A stretch of 64,000 nt of DNA from Protopterus annectens (GCF_019279795.1 NC_056738.1:402061311-402125310); one strand, 5' to 3'. Positions 53,641 to 64,000 are shown, counted from the stretch's first letter. Numbers and translations are program-made. The notes: generated from the sequence alone by a model not told the origin.

Positions 53641-53740
53641 TTTTCTTGGGTGGCAAAAGCCAGGGTACCTTTTTGGCTGGGCTTGTATGGGCCCCAGGGT
53701 CAATAGCCTAGTACCTACCTATGAACCTTATCTGTTCTCC

Positions 53741-53747
53741 AAGGTAT
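53741..53747. repeat. CR1-a possible target duplication, right copy
   Basis: AAGGTAT, as at 45337-45343. Confidence 0.45.
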
Positions 53748-55211
53748 GGCAGGACGACTCCTGGTGCAGAACAAGGGAAGTTGGCGTTTTTTTTTTAATG
53801 ATGCAAGGTCTACTACTTGTGGAGTTTCCCACTAATGCCTTATTCTTTTAAAGATGTGATTGTTCAATGCCCATTCATGAGTGTCCTCCAAGGACCTGCT
53901 TAAGCAGTCCACCAGTACATTCTTCTGTTACGGAATGTATGCAGCTGTCAGAGTCCCACCAAATGTGTGACTTGGTGCCAAGCCCCCTGTGCTAGCCTGC
54001 AGAGTGGGAAAGATCTTGCACCCCCTGCTTGCTCAGATACCAAAGAACTGTGGTGCTGTCAGTGTACATCAGTAGTGAGCCTGGTTTCCTCATACAGGAG
54101 AATATCTGCAGTGCTTGCAGAAGGGCTCTCATTTCTTTCAGGGTGATGCATTATTTCAAGATGGGAGAAGGCCACTTTCCCTGCACTCAGGGTCCTGTCC
54201 AAGCCCCCTATGCTCTGTCTGAGGCATCTGTGAGAAGAATTTAATTGGGTTGGGCTGGGGTGAAAGGAAGGCCCGGGTTGTGCATTACCGATTTTTCTTA
54301 GAGTAGCTCCTTTGTGAGGCAAGGTAGAGCTCAAAGTATCCAGGAATGGGAATGTTAAGGCCAGACTGATTTCAGGTACCACTGAATTTTTCACATATTT
54401 AGTCTGGCCAGGGGAAGCATTGGAATGGCAGCTGCCATGAAACCAAAAGCCCTGAGTTCTCTCTCTTGCTGTGGACTGAGATACTGAGTGGAGTTATTTT
54501 TTTTAAAGGTGGCCAGACTGATAACTATTTCCTGAGGAAGACAAGCATTGACTGCTTACAGCCTGCATCCCAGAAAGAACAGGTTCTGAATGAGTGTGAG
54601 ATGGTATTTTTTTAAGTTGATTGTGAACCCTAGGATGGATAAGAGATGTACTGTGAAACCTACATGCTTGAAGGAGTCTATGGAGAGAGCTTGGATGAGT
54701 GGGTCATCCAGGTAAGAGAAAATCTGAATTCCCTGTGTTCAAGAGAAGGCTACCACTGGAGCTAGGTACTTTGTAAAAACTCTTGGTACCACAGGACTGA
54801 CCTAAGTCAAAACAGTAAACTGAAAACAGGATGAACCAAAGAAAAATCTGAGGAATTGTCTGCAAGACGGTTGAATGGGGATGTTGAGGTAGGCATCCTT
54901 TAGATCTAGTGATATAAGAAAGCCGTAGGGTAGAATGAAAGGCAGAAGGGTGTGCAGAGAACACATTCTGAAAGTGGGCACCTTTAGAAAGGTGTGTAAG
55001 AGGCAGATTCAGAATGGGTCTCCATTGCCCATCCTTCCTTCCTTCCTTGGCACCAGAAAGATTCTAGAATAGAACCCTTTTCCTATGAAAGACTGTGGCA
55101 CTCTCTACAGTGCCTTGATCTAGTAAGTCCTGAATGATAGGGCAAGCAAAGGGAGATGGTTTTGTGGTGGAGGGGCCAGGTATTTTAGACAGGGAAAGCT
55201 TATACGATATA

Positions 55212-55266
<55 letters not shown>
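55212..55266. repeat. (TA)n microsatellite in G
   Basis: About 27 TA units inside the RT/gag boundary of the DIRS remnant. Confidence 0.95.
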
Positions 55267-55270
<4 letters not shown>

Positions 55271-55896
55271 CACAGACAAACAGGTTCTGACTACTACTCA
55301 GAAAAGAAGGGACAAAGTCTTTCTAAAACAGAGGTGGAAAGATTGAGGAAGGAGGGGGATTGGGAAGTTAGTCACAGGTTTTTGACTGTGAAGGGAGGCA
55401 TCCCTGAAGGAGATTCTCTATGTGGCTTGTCTGAAAAGATTTTTCTTGGAGATTTTCCTTGTGAGTGGACTGATGGCCCCTCTTAAAGTGCACTTGGCTG
55501 GGCAGTTCCTGTGGTAACTAGGGACTATAAAAAGTAAAATTTGCCTACAGTCTTCATATTGTTACTCTGCTCTTGAAGGGCTTTGAATACTTTTGCAGCT
55601 TCTGGGCTAAACAGTAAGTATCTGTCTATGAGTGAATCCAGGAGAAAGTAACAGTACCAGTGACCCAGGATGCACTACCTGCATTTGGGCTGGCAGAAAG
55701 TCTGAGGTATTTGTGTATATAACCTAATGCATACAAGCTAGGAGTCACATGGACCTCTTGAGAAGATAAAGCTTTTGTACCCCGGCTGGACAAACAGAGA
55801 AAAACCCATATGTTAAGAATATTACAACAGTAATTCCAGTCAGGACATCATGAGGTGTCTTTATTGCTTGGAGACTAGCAGAATACAGAGGAACAG

Positions 55897-56115
55897 TACA
55901 GTTGTGTAGACTCACCATAAACGTAGATGTTTGAGTGTATACACTGCTTCAGTCCTAACCATTGGCTTATCCATGCTGTAGTAGCCCTTAGTCGGTCCGA
56001 ATACCAGTCTCAAAGTTTTGTGCATCAGCTGCTGTCGCTTGCTGGCTGACGTCAGGTCATACGAGCTGTAAAGGAGAGCAGGTGATACCATTACCTCAGT
56101 TTTTCTTGCGTTAAC
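55897..56115. repeat. F: 3' inverted terminal repeat
   Basis: It pairs with about 61260-61410: GCTGACGTCAGGTCATACG (about 56045) with the complement near 61300. TGACGTCA is at 56047-56054. Confidence 0.87.
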
Positions 56116-56237
56116 CAACCAAAGAAGTCCAAATTTAATAATTATTATTAGTCCTGGGGTCAGAGACTCCCCGCCATACAAATATGTCTCTCTAAAGAAA
56201 GCAGATATCAGGGGGAAAGGGAGAGAAAGCATAACTG

Positions 56238-56330
56238 CAGCAGTGAATACACTCGAACATCTACATTTATGGGGAGTGTACACAACTGTACTATGTTCTT
56301 CATTTTTCACTGCTGCAGTCGTTCTAACCA
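56238..56330. repeat. F: internal complementary region
   Basis: GCAGTGAATACACTCGAACA to GTACACAACTGTAC, then TATGTTCTTCATTTTTCAC, joins complements of the two outer ends. Confidence 0.87.
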
Positions 56331-56339
56331 TTGGGAAGA

Positions 56340-57600
56340 TTCCCAAAGTTGAGGAGAAGGGTGGAAGGTTAATAGAAAGTAAGATTGGGTGAGCATGCTC
56401 TGCAGAATTGCAGAGGCAAACTCAGCCCTAGCTTTTGAGAATAGGTTCAGATGGTAATGTTTGGTGAAGTTATGGACTGAAGTCCATGTGGCAGCTTCCA
56501 GGATGTCCTTGGTGGGTACCCCTCTAAGGAATGCTGTGGAAGTAGAGGTTGCCATAGTGGAATGGGTTCCAATGGTCCTAGGGTGTGGTTTTTCATGCAA
56601 GGAGTAGCAAAATTGGATGCAGTGTGCTATCCATTTGGAAATGGCCTGTTTGGATATTGGTTTCCCCTGTGCCCCTGTTTTAAAGTTGACCAAGAGCTAG
56701 TCAGTTTTCCTGAATGTCTTTGTACAATCCAGATAAAATCTGAGTTGCCTGTGCACATCCAAAGAATGTGGTATCCTTTCCCCCTTGTTCTGAGGGTTAG
56801 GGAAGAAGGTGGGCAGGTGGATGGCCTGGCTGAGGATAACATCCGAAACTACATTTGGCATGAAGGACAGATTGGTGCTCAGGGAGACCCTGTCTGCATG
56901 GAAAATGATAAATGGATCAATGGCCATTAAGTCTTGAAGCTCTGACACTCTCCTGGCTGAAGTAATAGCCAGGAGAAAGGCAGTCTTCCAAGAGAAGTAC
57001 TTTAGTTCTGAGGATGCTGCAGACTCGAAGGGAAGCAGAGTAAGCCTTTCTGAAACAGAGTTCTAGTCCCAAGTTGGGGTAGCCTGATATTAGAGGCTCC
57101 TCTAAGGAATTGATTGATAAGAGGGTGGGAGAACAATGGCTGTTCTGCATCAGTGTGCGCCGAGACAGCAGAGGCATGGATCTTTATGGAGGAGGAGGAG
57201 AAGGAGAGACCCCTGTTAAGAAGCTCAGCAAGATAATCTAGAATAAGAGGAACTGAGATCATATGCATATCTGGCCCCTTGGACTGGCTCCGGGAGCAGA
57301 ATCTTTACCATTTTCCAGAGTAAGATTTTCTGATGCTGGACCTTCTGGCTTCTGTGATGATGTCAAGGACTTGCTTGCTTAGCATAGATTCCTTGTTGGT
57401 TTTGGTAGAATAAGCCATGCTGAGAGCTTGAGTGTCTGAAGGTCTGGATGCAGCATTGTCTCCTCCCCGGGATAGCAGGTGAGGTATCAGAGGTAGCTTG
57501 CCAGGGGAGCTGGTGAGATAGGCTGCATAGCAGTGGGTACCAATGCTGTCTGGGCTAATCTGGGGCAATGAGTATTGCTCTTGGTTTTTCCTCCCTTATC
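56340..57600 (-). pseudogene. F: tyrosine recombinase (catalytic Arg lost)
   Basis: Readable pieces: 57568 to about 57300 (QVLDIITEARRSSIRKSYSG, core-binding domain), 57268-57002 (LNRGLSFSSSSIKIHASAVS), 56948-56697 (starting SELQDLMAID, the tail of the first Arg box) and 56693-56307. In the last the box is THSTMATSTSTAFLRG: the second catalytic Arg is Met (HSTM against HSTR in B1 and B2). The Tyr block TKHYHLNLFS is intact. Frameshifts separate the pieces. Confidence 0.85.
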
Positions 57601-59310
57601 TTGATTAGCACTTTTGGAATGAGAGGTAGAGGTGGGAATGCATACACAGAGAGGGTATTCCAAGGGAAGGTTAGGGCATCAACCTTCCAGGCCAGGTGAT
57701 GGTACTCCCTGGTGCAGAATTTCTGTACTTGGTGATTTAAATGAGAGGCAGAGGTCCCCCATGTGTGGGTAATTTGCAGAAAAATGTCTCTGTGGATTTG
57801 CCATTCATGTGGGTCCAGCAAGTTTCTGCTTAGGTGATCTGCCAGGGTGTTTTTGATGCCCGGCAGATATTGGGCTATAAGATGTAGTCCCATGGATGTG
57901 GCTGCTAGCCAGAAGTTCATGGGCTAGTCTGCACAGGGGGTAAGATTGAATCCCTCCCTGTTTGTTGATGTACCACACGACTGTGGTGTTGTCCATTTTT
58001 AAGAGAACCACCCCTGGTTTGAGGTAGGGTTTAAAGGATGCAGGAGCATTTTGTACTGCTATCATTTCCTTTTGGTTGATGTGCAAGGGTAGTATTTGTG
58101 CATCCCCGAGACCTTGGGTGCATCTGCCTTCTAGGTGGGTGCCCCAGGCCATGTCCAAAGCATCTGTAGTTATGGTCTGGCCTGATGGACAGAGGGTGAA
58201 TGGAAGTCCCATGTTCAGAGCACAGGCCTAGGCCCACCAGAGGAACTCAGATCTTATGCAAGGGATCACAGGCAGGGAGGTTTCCAGAGGCTGTGAGTGC
58301 TGACACCATAGGTTCTTTAGGTACCACTGAATTTTCTTCATGTGTAGTCTGGTCAGAGGTACCAGGAGGATGCATAAGGCCATGTAACCTAGAGCTTGTA
58401 GGAACTTCCTGGCAGAACGCTGGGTTTGGGAGGCCATAGTAGTGAAGTATTTTGGTAGGAAACTTTGTTTTTCTGGGGACAGAAAGGCCATTTGCTGTTC
58501 TATGGCCAGTAAGGCTCCCAGAAATATGCTTTCCTGGTAGGTGTCGGTTTTGATTTCCTTTCATTGATAGTGAACCCCTGAGAGGTGAGTAGGGTTTTTA
58601 CAAATGAGAGGTGCTGCAGGAGCAGTTCCTTGCAGTCTGCCTGGATGAGACAGTCATCCAGGTAAGGGTAAATCTGTACATTGTTTTGCCTGCAAAAGGC
58701 AATGGCAGGAGCTAGACATTTGAATACCCTGGGAGCAGTAGATAAGCCAAAGGGAAAAGCAGAGAACTGAAAGTGTAGTGATCCTGGCTCTGAAGAGCAG
58801 GAATTTTCTGCACGATTCCCTTATTGGGATATGCAGGTAATCATCTTTTAGGTCTAAGGTAACCACCCAAACTTTGTTTGGCAGCATTGGTAGAAGCTGT
58901 CGTCAGGTAAGCATTTTGAATTTTGGGATTACCAGGAAGGTACTGCTAAGACTAGGTGCAGGATGGGATGCCAAGTCCCCTCTTTCCTGGAAACAATGAA
59001 TAATCTGGAATAGAATCTTGTTGCACCTTGTTATGGAGGTACAGGTTCTACTGGCCCTAAGGATATTAGGTTTTGCACTTGTTTTAGTGCTTCTGCCCAC
59101 TGCTTTGGAGGCAGGTCTGGGTACCCTCATGGAGGTGGTATTTCTTGGAAATTGAATTTGTACCCGAGCAATGATTTTTAAAACCCATTGATCTTTTGTT
59201 ATAGAGTTCCAATTTTCTCTGCATAGAGAGAGCCTTCCTCCTAGCTTTTGGTGTGGTGGAGGCAGGCAGAGATGAGAAAAGGTAGTTATTGAGAGTTTTT
59301 TTTCCATACA
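57555..59310 (-). pseudogene. F: reverse transcriptase plus RNase H (broken)
   Basis: RT start around 59240 (NSITKDQWVLKIIA). Motif A reads WVVTLDLKDDYLHIP (58870-58826). The active site near 58660 reads YPYLDDCLI at DNA level, so YLDD is intact, but the frame before it is shifted. 58491-58228 is the RT thumb (SARKFLQALGYMALCILLVP). RNase H (58212-57805): ITTDALDMAWGTHL (Asp), NQKEMIAVQNAP (Glu), LKMDNTTVVWYINKQGG (Asp), and NTLADHLSRN near 57850 in the next frame. Confidence 0.85.
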
Positions 59311-59399
59311 GGGTTGCTTGTGAACTCCCTGCTCTAGTATTTGAGGGGGGGCATTGTTTTGTTCTTTGCTGGTTCTGAGTTTGAGTCCTGGTGGGTCTG

Positions 59400-61132
59400 T
59401 CCCTATGGGTTTTGCCTTGTGCCTGCCTGTTTGGTGTAGGAAAGGACCAGTGTTTAGAGGGGAAATTTCTGCTGAACCTAGGAGGCTGTACTTGAAGAAA
59501 ATCTTTAACAGTTTGCATTGATTTTGCTTTGTCTTCCATTTTTTTTAAGTACCTCTTCAGTTTTCTGTCCGAACAAGCGGTCTTTGTCAAGAGGTGCATC
59601 CATGATTTTATCTTTGACATGATCAGGGAGAGGTTGTTCCTTCAGCCATGCATGACTTCTGATAACAGATGCTGTCACTGCTGCCCTGCTAGAAGCTTCT
59701 AGGGCATTAAATCCACAGTGCAAGGAGTGATTTGCCACCTGAGATGAAGAGTACAGTAATTCTGCTCTCTCTCTATTGTTGGCAAAATCTGGAAAAGCAG
59801 AATTTTTCTGTTTCAAAAGTTCCAAAGTGTGCTGTTGATATTTTAACATACGGAATTGACAGCTGAGAGCCCTTCTAGTTAAAGTTGCAGAGGTATAAAC
59901 TTTTTTACCCATCTGTCCAGGACACCGGATTCTTTGAGGGAGTAGGATTCTTTGCAGAGGTAGCCTTAGGTCCCAGAGTAATCACTTCTGTATCTGCCAT
60001 AGGATTTCTATAGAGGAATTTATGAGAGTCAGATACCCTGTAGTACCGGACAGGTTTTCTGGGGGCAGGCGGAAGGGTGTCAGGGGCAAGGCTGGATTCT
60101 TGGTAAACATCATCTACCACCTCCAAGATGGGGGGGGGGTGGCCAGGGGCCTGTGCTGGGGCTATTCCAGAAACTGCCTTAGTCTTTTCTTGGATTGAGG
60201 GAAATCCGTTGATTCCCATTGGAAGTGTTCCCTGAGGGTGTGTAGGGATTCCCCAAAGGGAAAGTCCTCTGGAGGTGATGCAGAAGGAATATATTCTTCT
60301 GCATCTGAGTCTTCATAGGCACTAAGAGGATTTTCCTCTTCAAAAACAGAGGCGTCAGATCCCTCAGTCTAAATCCAATGGGATGTCTGGAGAAGATTCC
60401 CTTCTCCTTTTGGCTGGTGTGGCCTGATTACCCCGGATGAAAGTGATGAGATCATCCACCATTTTAAGCATTCTAGTTTGAGGAGGGGGAGGAGTAGTGG
60501 AATGGAAACTTTTTGCTGTTTTCTTTGGAGTAGGTCTAAGTCTGGCCTGAAGAGTATCCCTCTGTGCTATTGGTGAGTTAGTCGGAAGAGAGGGCAAAGG
60601 CTTTGAAGTGAATTCCAAAGTGCGAGAAGTATCCTCGGAAGCCAGTGCTTGTGTAGCAGCTCTGGACTCAACCCAGGCAAAGACAGCCAAAGGTTCATTA
60701 GACAATGCAGTTTTGTGCAGCATACAGGTCTCCAAAAGGGTCGCAGTAGAGGCCTGTGAAGTAGAGTCGGGCATCAGGGGCTGCAAAAGCGCCTCACTGA
60801 ATTCCAAAGAAATGATGACCCTTTTAGCGGTGGTGTTGTCAGAAGGCTTGGCCTTAATGTGTTCTGTCTCTATCCTTATCTTTAAGTTTTTTTCAGATCA
60901 TCTGCAGTTCTGCAGACTGATGGACGCCATATCAGTAATCAGAGACAGAAGATGAAAATATCTGGCTGCAAACAGAGCTCTGCAATGATTAGTTCTAGCA
61001 TTAGAGAGGGCACAGATGTGACAGCAGAGTAACGTCGTGATCTGGGCCTAAGCAAGTGACACAGTGAGAAAGGAAGTCTCTATGTGGTATTTGCTTTCCA
61101 CAGGCGAGATAGTTATTGACTTTTTCGGACAT
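59400..61132 (-). pseudogene. F: gag (several frames)
   Basis: The start at Met 61132 is in the same leader context as B1 and B2. Stops and frame changes blur the Cys/His cluster near 61115-61000. Open pieces: 60807-60364 (MLKMVDDLITFIRGNQ near its end, matching MLKMAEDLIILIRGSH in B1), 60219-59905 and 59912-59505 (KKVYTSATLTRRALSCQFRM, then MDAPLDKDRLFGQKTEEVLK). A basic tail follows to about 59400. The leader hairpin at 61159-61169 is imperfect. Confidence 0.78.
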
Positions 61133-61189
61133 CGGTTAGTGCAAGAAAAAGGAAGGGTCCCTAACGGGGTACTTAGCTTTAGACGTTTT

Positions 61190-61422
61190 CAGCTGAAGCT
61201 CAAAATCTGGAAACAGCCGACCGGCACTGTTGTGAATTGTTTCTGGTATGGGCTCCACGGCAAGAAAGACTGAGGTAATGGCATTGCCTGCTCTCCTTTA
61301 TAGCTCAGACAACCTGACGTCAGCAGATGCACAAAACCTTGACTCTGGTATTCGGACCAACTGATGGCTACCACAGCATGGATAACCCAATGGTTAGGAC
61401 TGCAGCAGTGAAACATGAACAT
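61190..61422. repeat. F: 5' inverted terminal repeat
   Basis: On the minus strand TGACGTCA (61315-61322) lies upstream of CTATAAAGG (about 61296-61304), the CRE/TATA pair. The outer end CAGTGAAACATGAAC borders G2. Confidence 0.86.
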
Positions 61423-61423
61423 C

Positions 61424-62500
61424 TGGATATTCTTGGAAACCACTGTTTGCAGCTTGATCTTACTACATGTAACATTCATCTGTCCTAAGTGATAGTTTCC
61501 TACTGGTCTGCAAAAAAGTGGTTCCTATTTTCCATCAATGGCATGGAGTGGATGGGGAGGTGCTGTGGAGAGACACATCTGCTCCATGATGGTAGCCTGA
61601 GGCCTCGGAGGTCTAGCTCTGAAGTCAGTTTGCCCCCCTCCCCTTTCGTGGTTTTCCTTTACAATGCTTAGAAAGAATGTGCCAATTTTTTCTAATTTCA
61701 AAATGTTTACTGGGCTAGACCCCTGATCAGTTCTGGCTAATTTCAATCTCTCAACTTACAAAGAGCAATAATAAGAAAAATAGTGGCATAGCTACAGAAA
61801 AAGTAATATACAAAAGCAGCAGCTGTATCAGGCTGGTGAGTACTGAAAGAGAGTCTGCAAGACTGCATAGTTCCTTCCTTTTACTGTAGCTTTTTGAGCA
61901 CCTTTTCAGCAGGGACCCAAAGAGATGCTCCTTGTCTAAAAGGCATCAACCAATTCTGGCTTATGTTCCGGAAGGGGCAGGCCACTGAGCCAGGGCAAGT
62001 CTCCTGACTACACCCCCCAAAACAACTACCCGGGCATGATGAATGTACTACATCAGAGCCACACTTCATGGACTGCCTGACAACCTGAGAGCTAAGGCTT
62101 CAGAAGTCCAGCATGTCATTTTTAAAGCTCTTATACTTCATCTCTTCTGCTTCAACTGCTCATGTATAGACTCCAGGTACTTCAGTATTTTAAACGGATG
62201 CTGAGGTGTATGTTTTTGTCCCAAACCAAATATATTACTTTCCCTGTCATTTGGTACAGGATTCCTGGATGCAGCCCCATCAGATCCCCTTCCAGAGACA
62301 CAAGTGCTGATCTGCCACTGGATTCTTATAAAGGGGTTTGTGGAAGTCATGGACACTGTGCAAGTGTTCTGGTTTCTGAAGAGAAGGAGGCTGAAAGTCT
62401 TGCTGCAAGGCTGTTTCATGGAAATCCTTATTCAAGTCTTCCAGGACTGGAGGGATAGTCAGGAGTCTAGGTAGGCCTGGAAGTTGACTGTAGCTTCACA
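61424..62500 (-). mobile_element. G2: old DIRS gag remnant
   Basis: The minus strand contains a decayed gag: NWLMPFRQGASLWVPAEKVL with KKLQ after it (61955-61883), matching KLLDAQL-x-NTLSGVKAEEVLKK of B1, and upstream pieces near 62340-62250 resembling the DSHTFLYKNPAAD block. The same gag block occurs in G near 55600, so G2 is a separate copy. The stretch 61430-61690 is possibly the Arg/Gly-rich gag tail. The stretch 61690-61860 has no recognisable content. Confidence 0.55.
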
Positions 62501-62640
62501 GGCAAGTACTAGACCCACTACTCGAGGGCCATTTTAAGCCTAGCCTTTTTTCCTGTGTGCGCTCCAATTAATGGATTTCATTTGGTTAAAGACTGGCCTT
62601 ATCCATCCCATAGCTGGTAATTATATATTACCTCTAATGA
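62501..62640. other. Unassigned boundary between G2 and CR1-b
   Basis: I see no coding match, repeat or RNA gene. It may be the 3' UTR of CR1-b. Confidence 0.4.
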
Positions 62641-64000
62641 GGACAGCTAGTATCATACCATAGATAATGTGAAGGTGCACATGCATGGGATAAAGCATTT
62701 AGGAACTGCCTCTACTAGTAGTACAGGGAACAGTCCTGGGGTAAATTTTCTGTTTTCCATACATAGATCCAAGTCCTTGAATATGAACAAGAATAAACTT
62801 TGTTTTATGTAAATGGGCTATCTGTTCCAAAACAGCAGTATCTTCTCCTAGACATACCTGTCCCTCCAAACCATCCTATTGACGTCACTGAAGAGGCTTA
62901 TATTCCTAGACAGACTTTCTGATGCCATTGACCTGATGTGCTGTAACTCCATAAGTACAGACTTCCAAAGTATCCAATAATGCATTTTCTGGCATTTATG
63001 GTACCAGTTATTTGTTTGGGATAAACCTTCCTGCAGGATGGCAAAGTCACTTGGAGATTCATTGACTACTGACTTGTAATCATCTGCAAACATAGTCAGC
63101 CAGAGCACTTTGGTATTTGCTTTTACTTTAGAAAAGTGGATGCAAAACAGGAGAGATCCCACTACAGAACTCTGGGGAACTCCACAGGTAACTGGTCTCT
63201 TTGTAGAGGTAACTCCCCCTATTTTGATTTCGTGTGTCCCATCTGTGAGCCAGTTAGAAAACCAGCAGGTGGCATAAGGGTTTATTCCCAGTTTAATTAG
63301 CTTTTCTATGCTTGAGTGAGAAATTTTGTCAAAAGTTTTTGCCAGGCTGAGGTATGTCATGTGTACCATTTTGCCTTCATCTACTGCACTGGTGACCTTT
63401 TCAAAAAACTACCAAGCTGAGTAAGCATGACTTGCCCTCGACAAATTCAACAAGATTAGTCCAGTTTACAGAGGTTCCCTATGTCACCGTTTATTAGTCC
63501 CACAAGTCTTTTTATTTCCTTTGCAGGAGTGACTGTAGCTGTTCTCTATATACTTGGTACAAAATCTGTATGGAAGGCTGAGATTGAACAGTGTTGTTAG
63601 GAGTGTGGCTAAATCATGTTTCAAGTTATTTTTGATGCATCCACAGATATTGTCAGGACCCACTGATGCAGTATTTTTAGCTTTTAATATGACTTTTAGG
63701 ACTTGTTTTTTTGTAACCGCTGTAGGCAAGCAAGTTTCAGGTACACCTTGAGGGACAGAGAGAGTGGTAAAGTTATTGCCAAAACTAATTGGCAAGTAGG
63801 TTCTCTATATCTTTAACCTCAGTGCAGGTAACACTGCTCACAATAAGCTCAGTGCATTGGAGTATTGGGTTTTTGAGATCGCAAACATAACTAAAACAAA
63901 ACGCCTTGTGATAGTCTTTGGTCTGGGTAGCTCTTTAGCCTCAAACATTGCTTTGGTGGAATTTATTAAGATCCCGAATTGATTATTTCAGTGATAAGGG
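62640..64000 (-). mobile_element. CR1-b: minus-strand CR1-like LINE, internally deleted, runs off the right edge
   Basis: RT pieces on the minus strand: 63795-63484 (NTASVGPDNICGCIKNNLKH), 63369-62848 (MTYLSLAKTFDKIS motif A, TCGVPQSSVVGSLLFCIHFS motif B, TMFADDYKSVVN active site with both Asp). Immediately after KKxHYWILWKS the sequence jumps to LSRNISLFSDVNRMVWRDRY, which in CR1-a lies several hundred bp further on. The C-terminus near 62725 reads GKQKIYPR or, in the other frame, MENRKFTPG, as in CR1-a. So about 0.5 kb of the RT thumb is missing. It is a dead copy. Confidence 0.85.
62848..63369 (-). pseudogene. CR1-b: reverse transcriptase core (173-residue open frame)
   Basis: The open piece contains RT motifs A (YLSLAKTFDKI; the Asp of YLDLAKAFD is Ser), B (GVPQSSVVGSLLF; usual GVPQGSVLGPLLF) and C (FADDYKS). 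Motif C is intact, but motif A has lost its metal-binding Asp. Upstream (63795-63484) is the linker and fingers part in another frame, with 63370-63483 disrupted by stops. Confidence 0.82.

Larger units (their letters stand above)
45344..53740 (+). mobile_element. CR1-a: near full-length CR1-like LINE, interrupted by PLE2
   Basis: Its own sequence (45344-47430, 51620-53220, 53354-53740) totals about 4.07 kb. Order: 5' UTR with 40-bp tandem repeats, ORF1 with an esterase-like domain, ORF2 with endonuclease and RT, and a short 3' UTR (53641-53740). It is inserted in the old DIRS remnant G. Many frameshifts make it a dead copy. The 3' UTR has no poly-A tail, as is usual for CR1. Confidence 0.88.
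53741..55896 (-). mobile_element. G: DIRS remnant, RNase H to gag, right of CR1-a
   Basis: It continues 45343 colinearly with D. Minus-strand landmarks: an RNase H region at 53860-54170, RT near 54700-54960 (short piece 54964-54704), the active-site region near 54710 (GTCATCCAGGTAAG gives Y-L-D-D on the minus strand), and gag near 55560-55700 (the ALHAGSASW and FSPEAAKVFK-type blocks). No long frame survives. It is the most decayed DIRS in the window. The stretch 55790-55896 has no clear match. Confidence 0.68.
55897..61422 (-). mobile_element. DIRS element F (about 5.53 kb), group B relative
   Basis: Full-length minus-strand element: 5' ITR (61190-61422), gag from 61132, RT-RNase H, recombinase, ICR (56238-56330), 3' ITR (55897-56115). 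Ends: TACAGTTGTGTAG and GCAGTGAAACATGAAC, both of group B type, but the ITR body differs from B1 and B2. It lies between remnants G and G2. Confidence 0.92.

Noticed and set aside
1-64000. Endogenous retrovirus or LTR element
   Set aside because: No protease, DDE integrase, envelope, primer-binding site or direct LTRs were seen. The terminal repeats are inverted and the integrase type is tyrosine recombinase.

Overview
The window is a stack of retrotransposons, one inside another, from a TE-rich animal genome. I found no host exon, tRNA, rRNA, operon or CRISPR array. Tyrosine-recombinase (DIRS1-type) elements make up most of it, with one L1-like LINE, two CR1-like LINEs and two Penelope-like elements (PLEs) with GIY-YIG endonucleases. 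This mix, and the very high DIRS content, fits a large amphibian genome, caecilian or salamander. That assignment is inference from TE composition only.

I use local names. DIRS group B: B0 (1-320), B1 (14316-19860), B2 (32356-37896), and the related F (55897-61422). Group C/D: C (7491-29900, interrupted) and D (8986-20043, interrupted). Group A/E/H: A (586-6791), E (20522-26574, the only plus-strand DIRS) and H (38438-45230, 3' part missing). Older remnants: G (45231-45343 plus 53741 to about 55896) and G2 (61424 to about 62500).

Nesting: G appears to contain H; H is joined to and probably interrupted by the L1 (pieces at 321-585, 6792-7490, 29901-32355 and 37897-38437); the L1 contains A, C and B2; C contains D and E; D contains B1. 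That is six levels (G > H > L1 > C > D > B1). H is also interrupted by PLE1 (38471-42232, 16-bp target duplication). G is also interrupted by CR1-a (45344-53740), which carries PLE2 (47431-51603, 16-bp duplication) and a 118-bp insertion. F sits between the G and G2 remnants. A second, minus-strand CR1 (CR1-b) fills the right end. Removing the inner elements leaves sensible lengths: the L1 pieces total about 4.0 kb, close to a complete L1 ORF2; C totals about 5.3 kb and D about 5.5 kb, against 5.53-5.55 kb for uninterrupted B1, B2 and F.

The more complete DIRS copies keep the standard plan: 5' ITR, gag with an N-terminal Cys/His cluster, reverse transcriptase plus RNase H, an overlapping tyrosine recombinase, an internal complementary region (ICR) that joins both termini, and the 3' ITR. 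All carry frameshifts or stops, so none is autonomous as read. B1 is best kept: its recombinase needs one nonsense codon explained to give 351 residues. The least expected signals are short hairpins in the DIRS leaders, a PLE with 0.85-kb inverted arms, an in-frame CR1-PLE fusion ORF, and promoter-like CRE/TATA pairs in the ITRs. I see no wholly new biological system.
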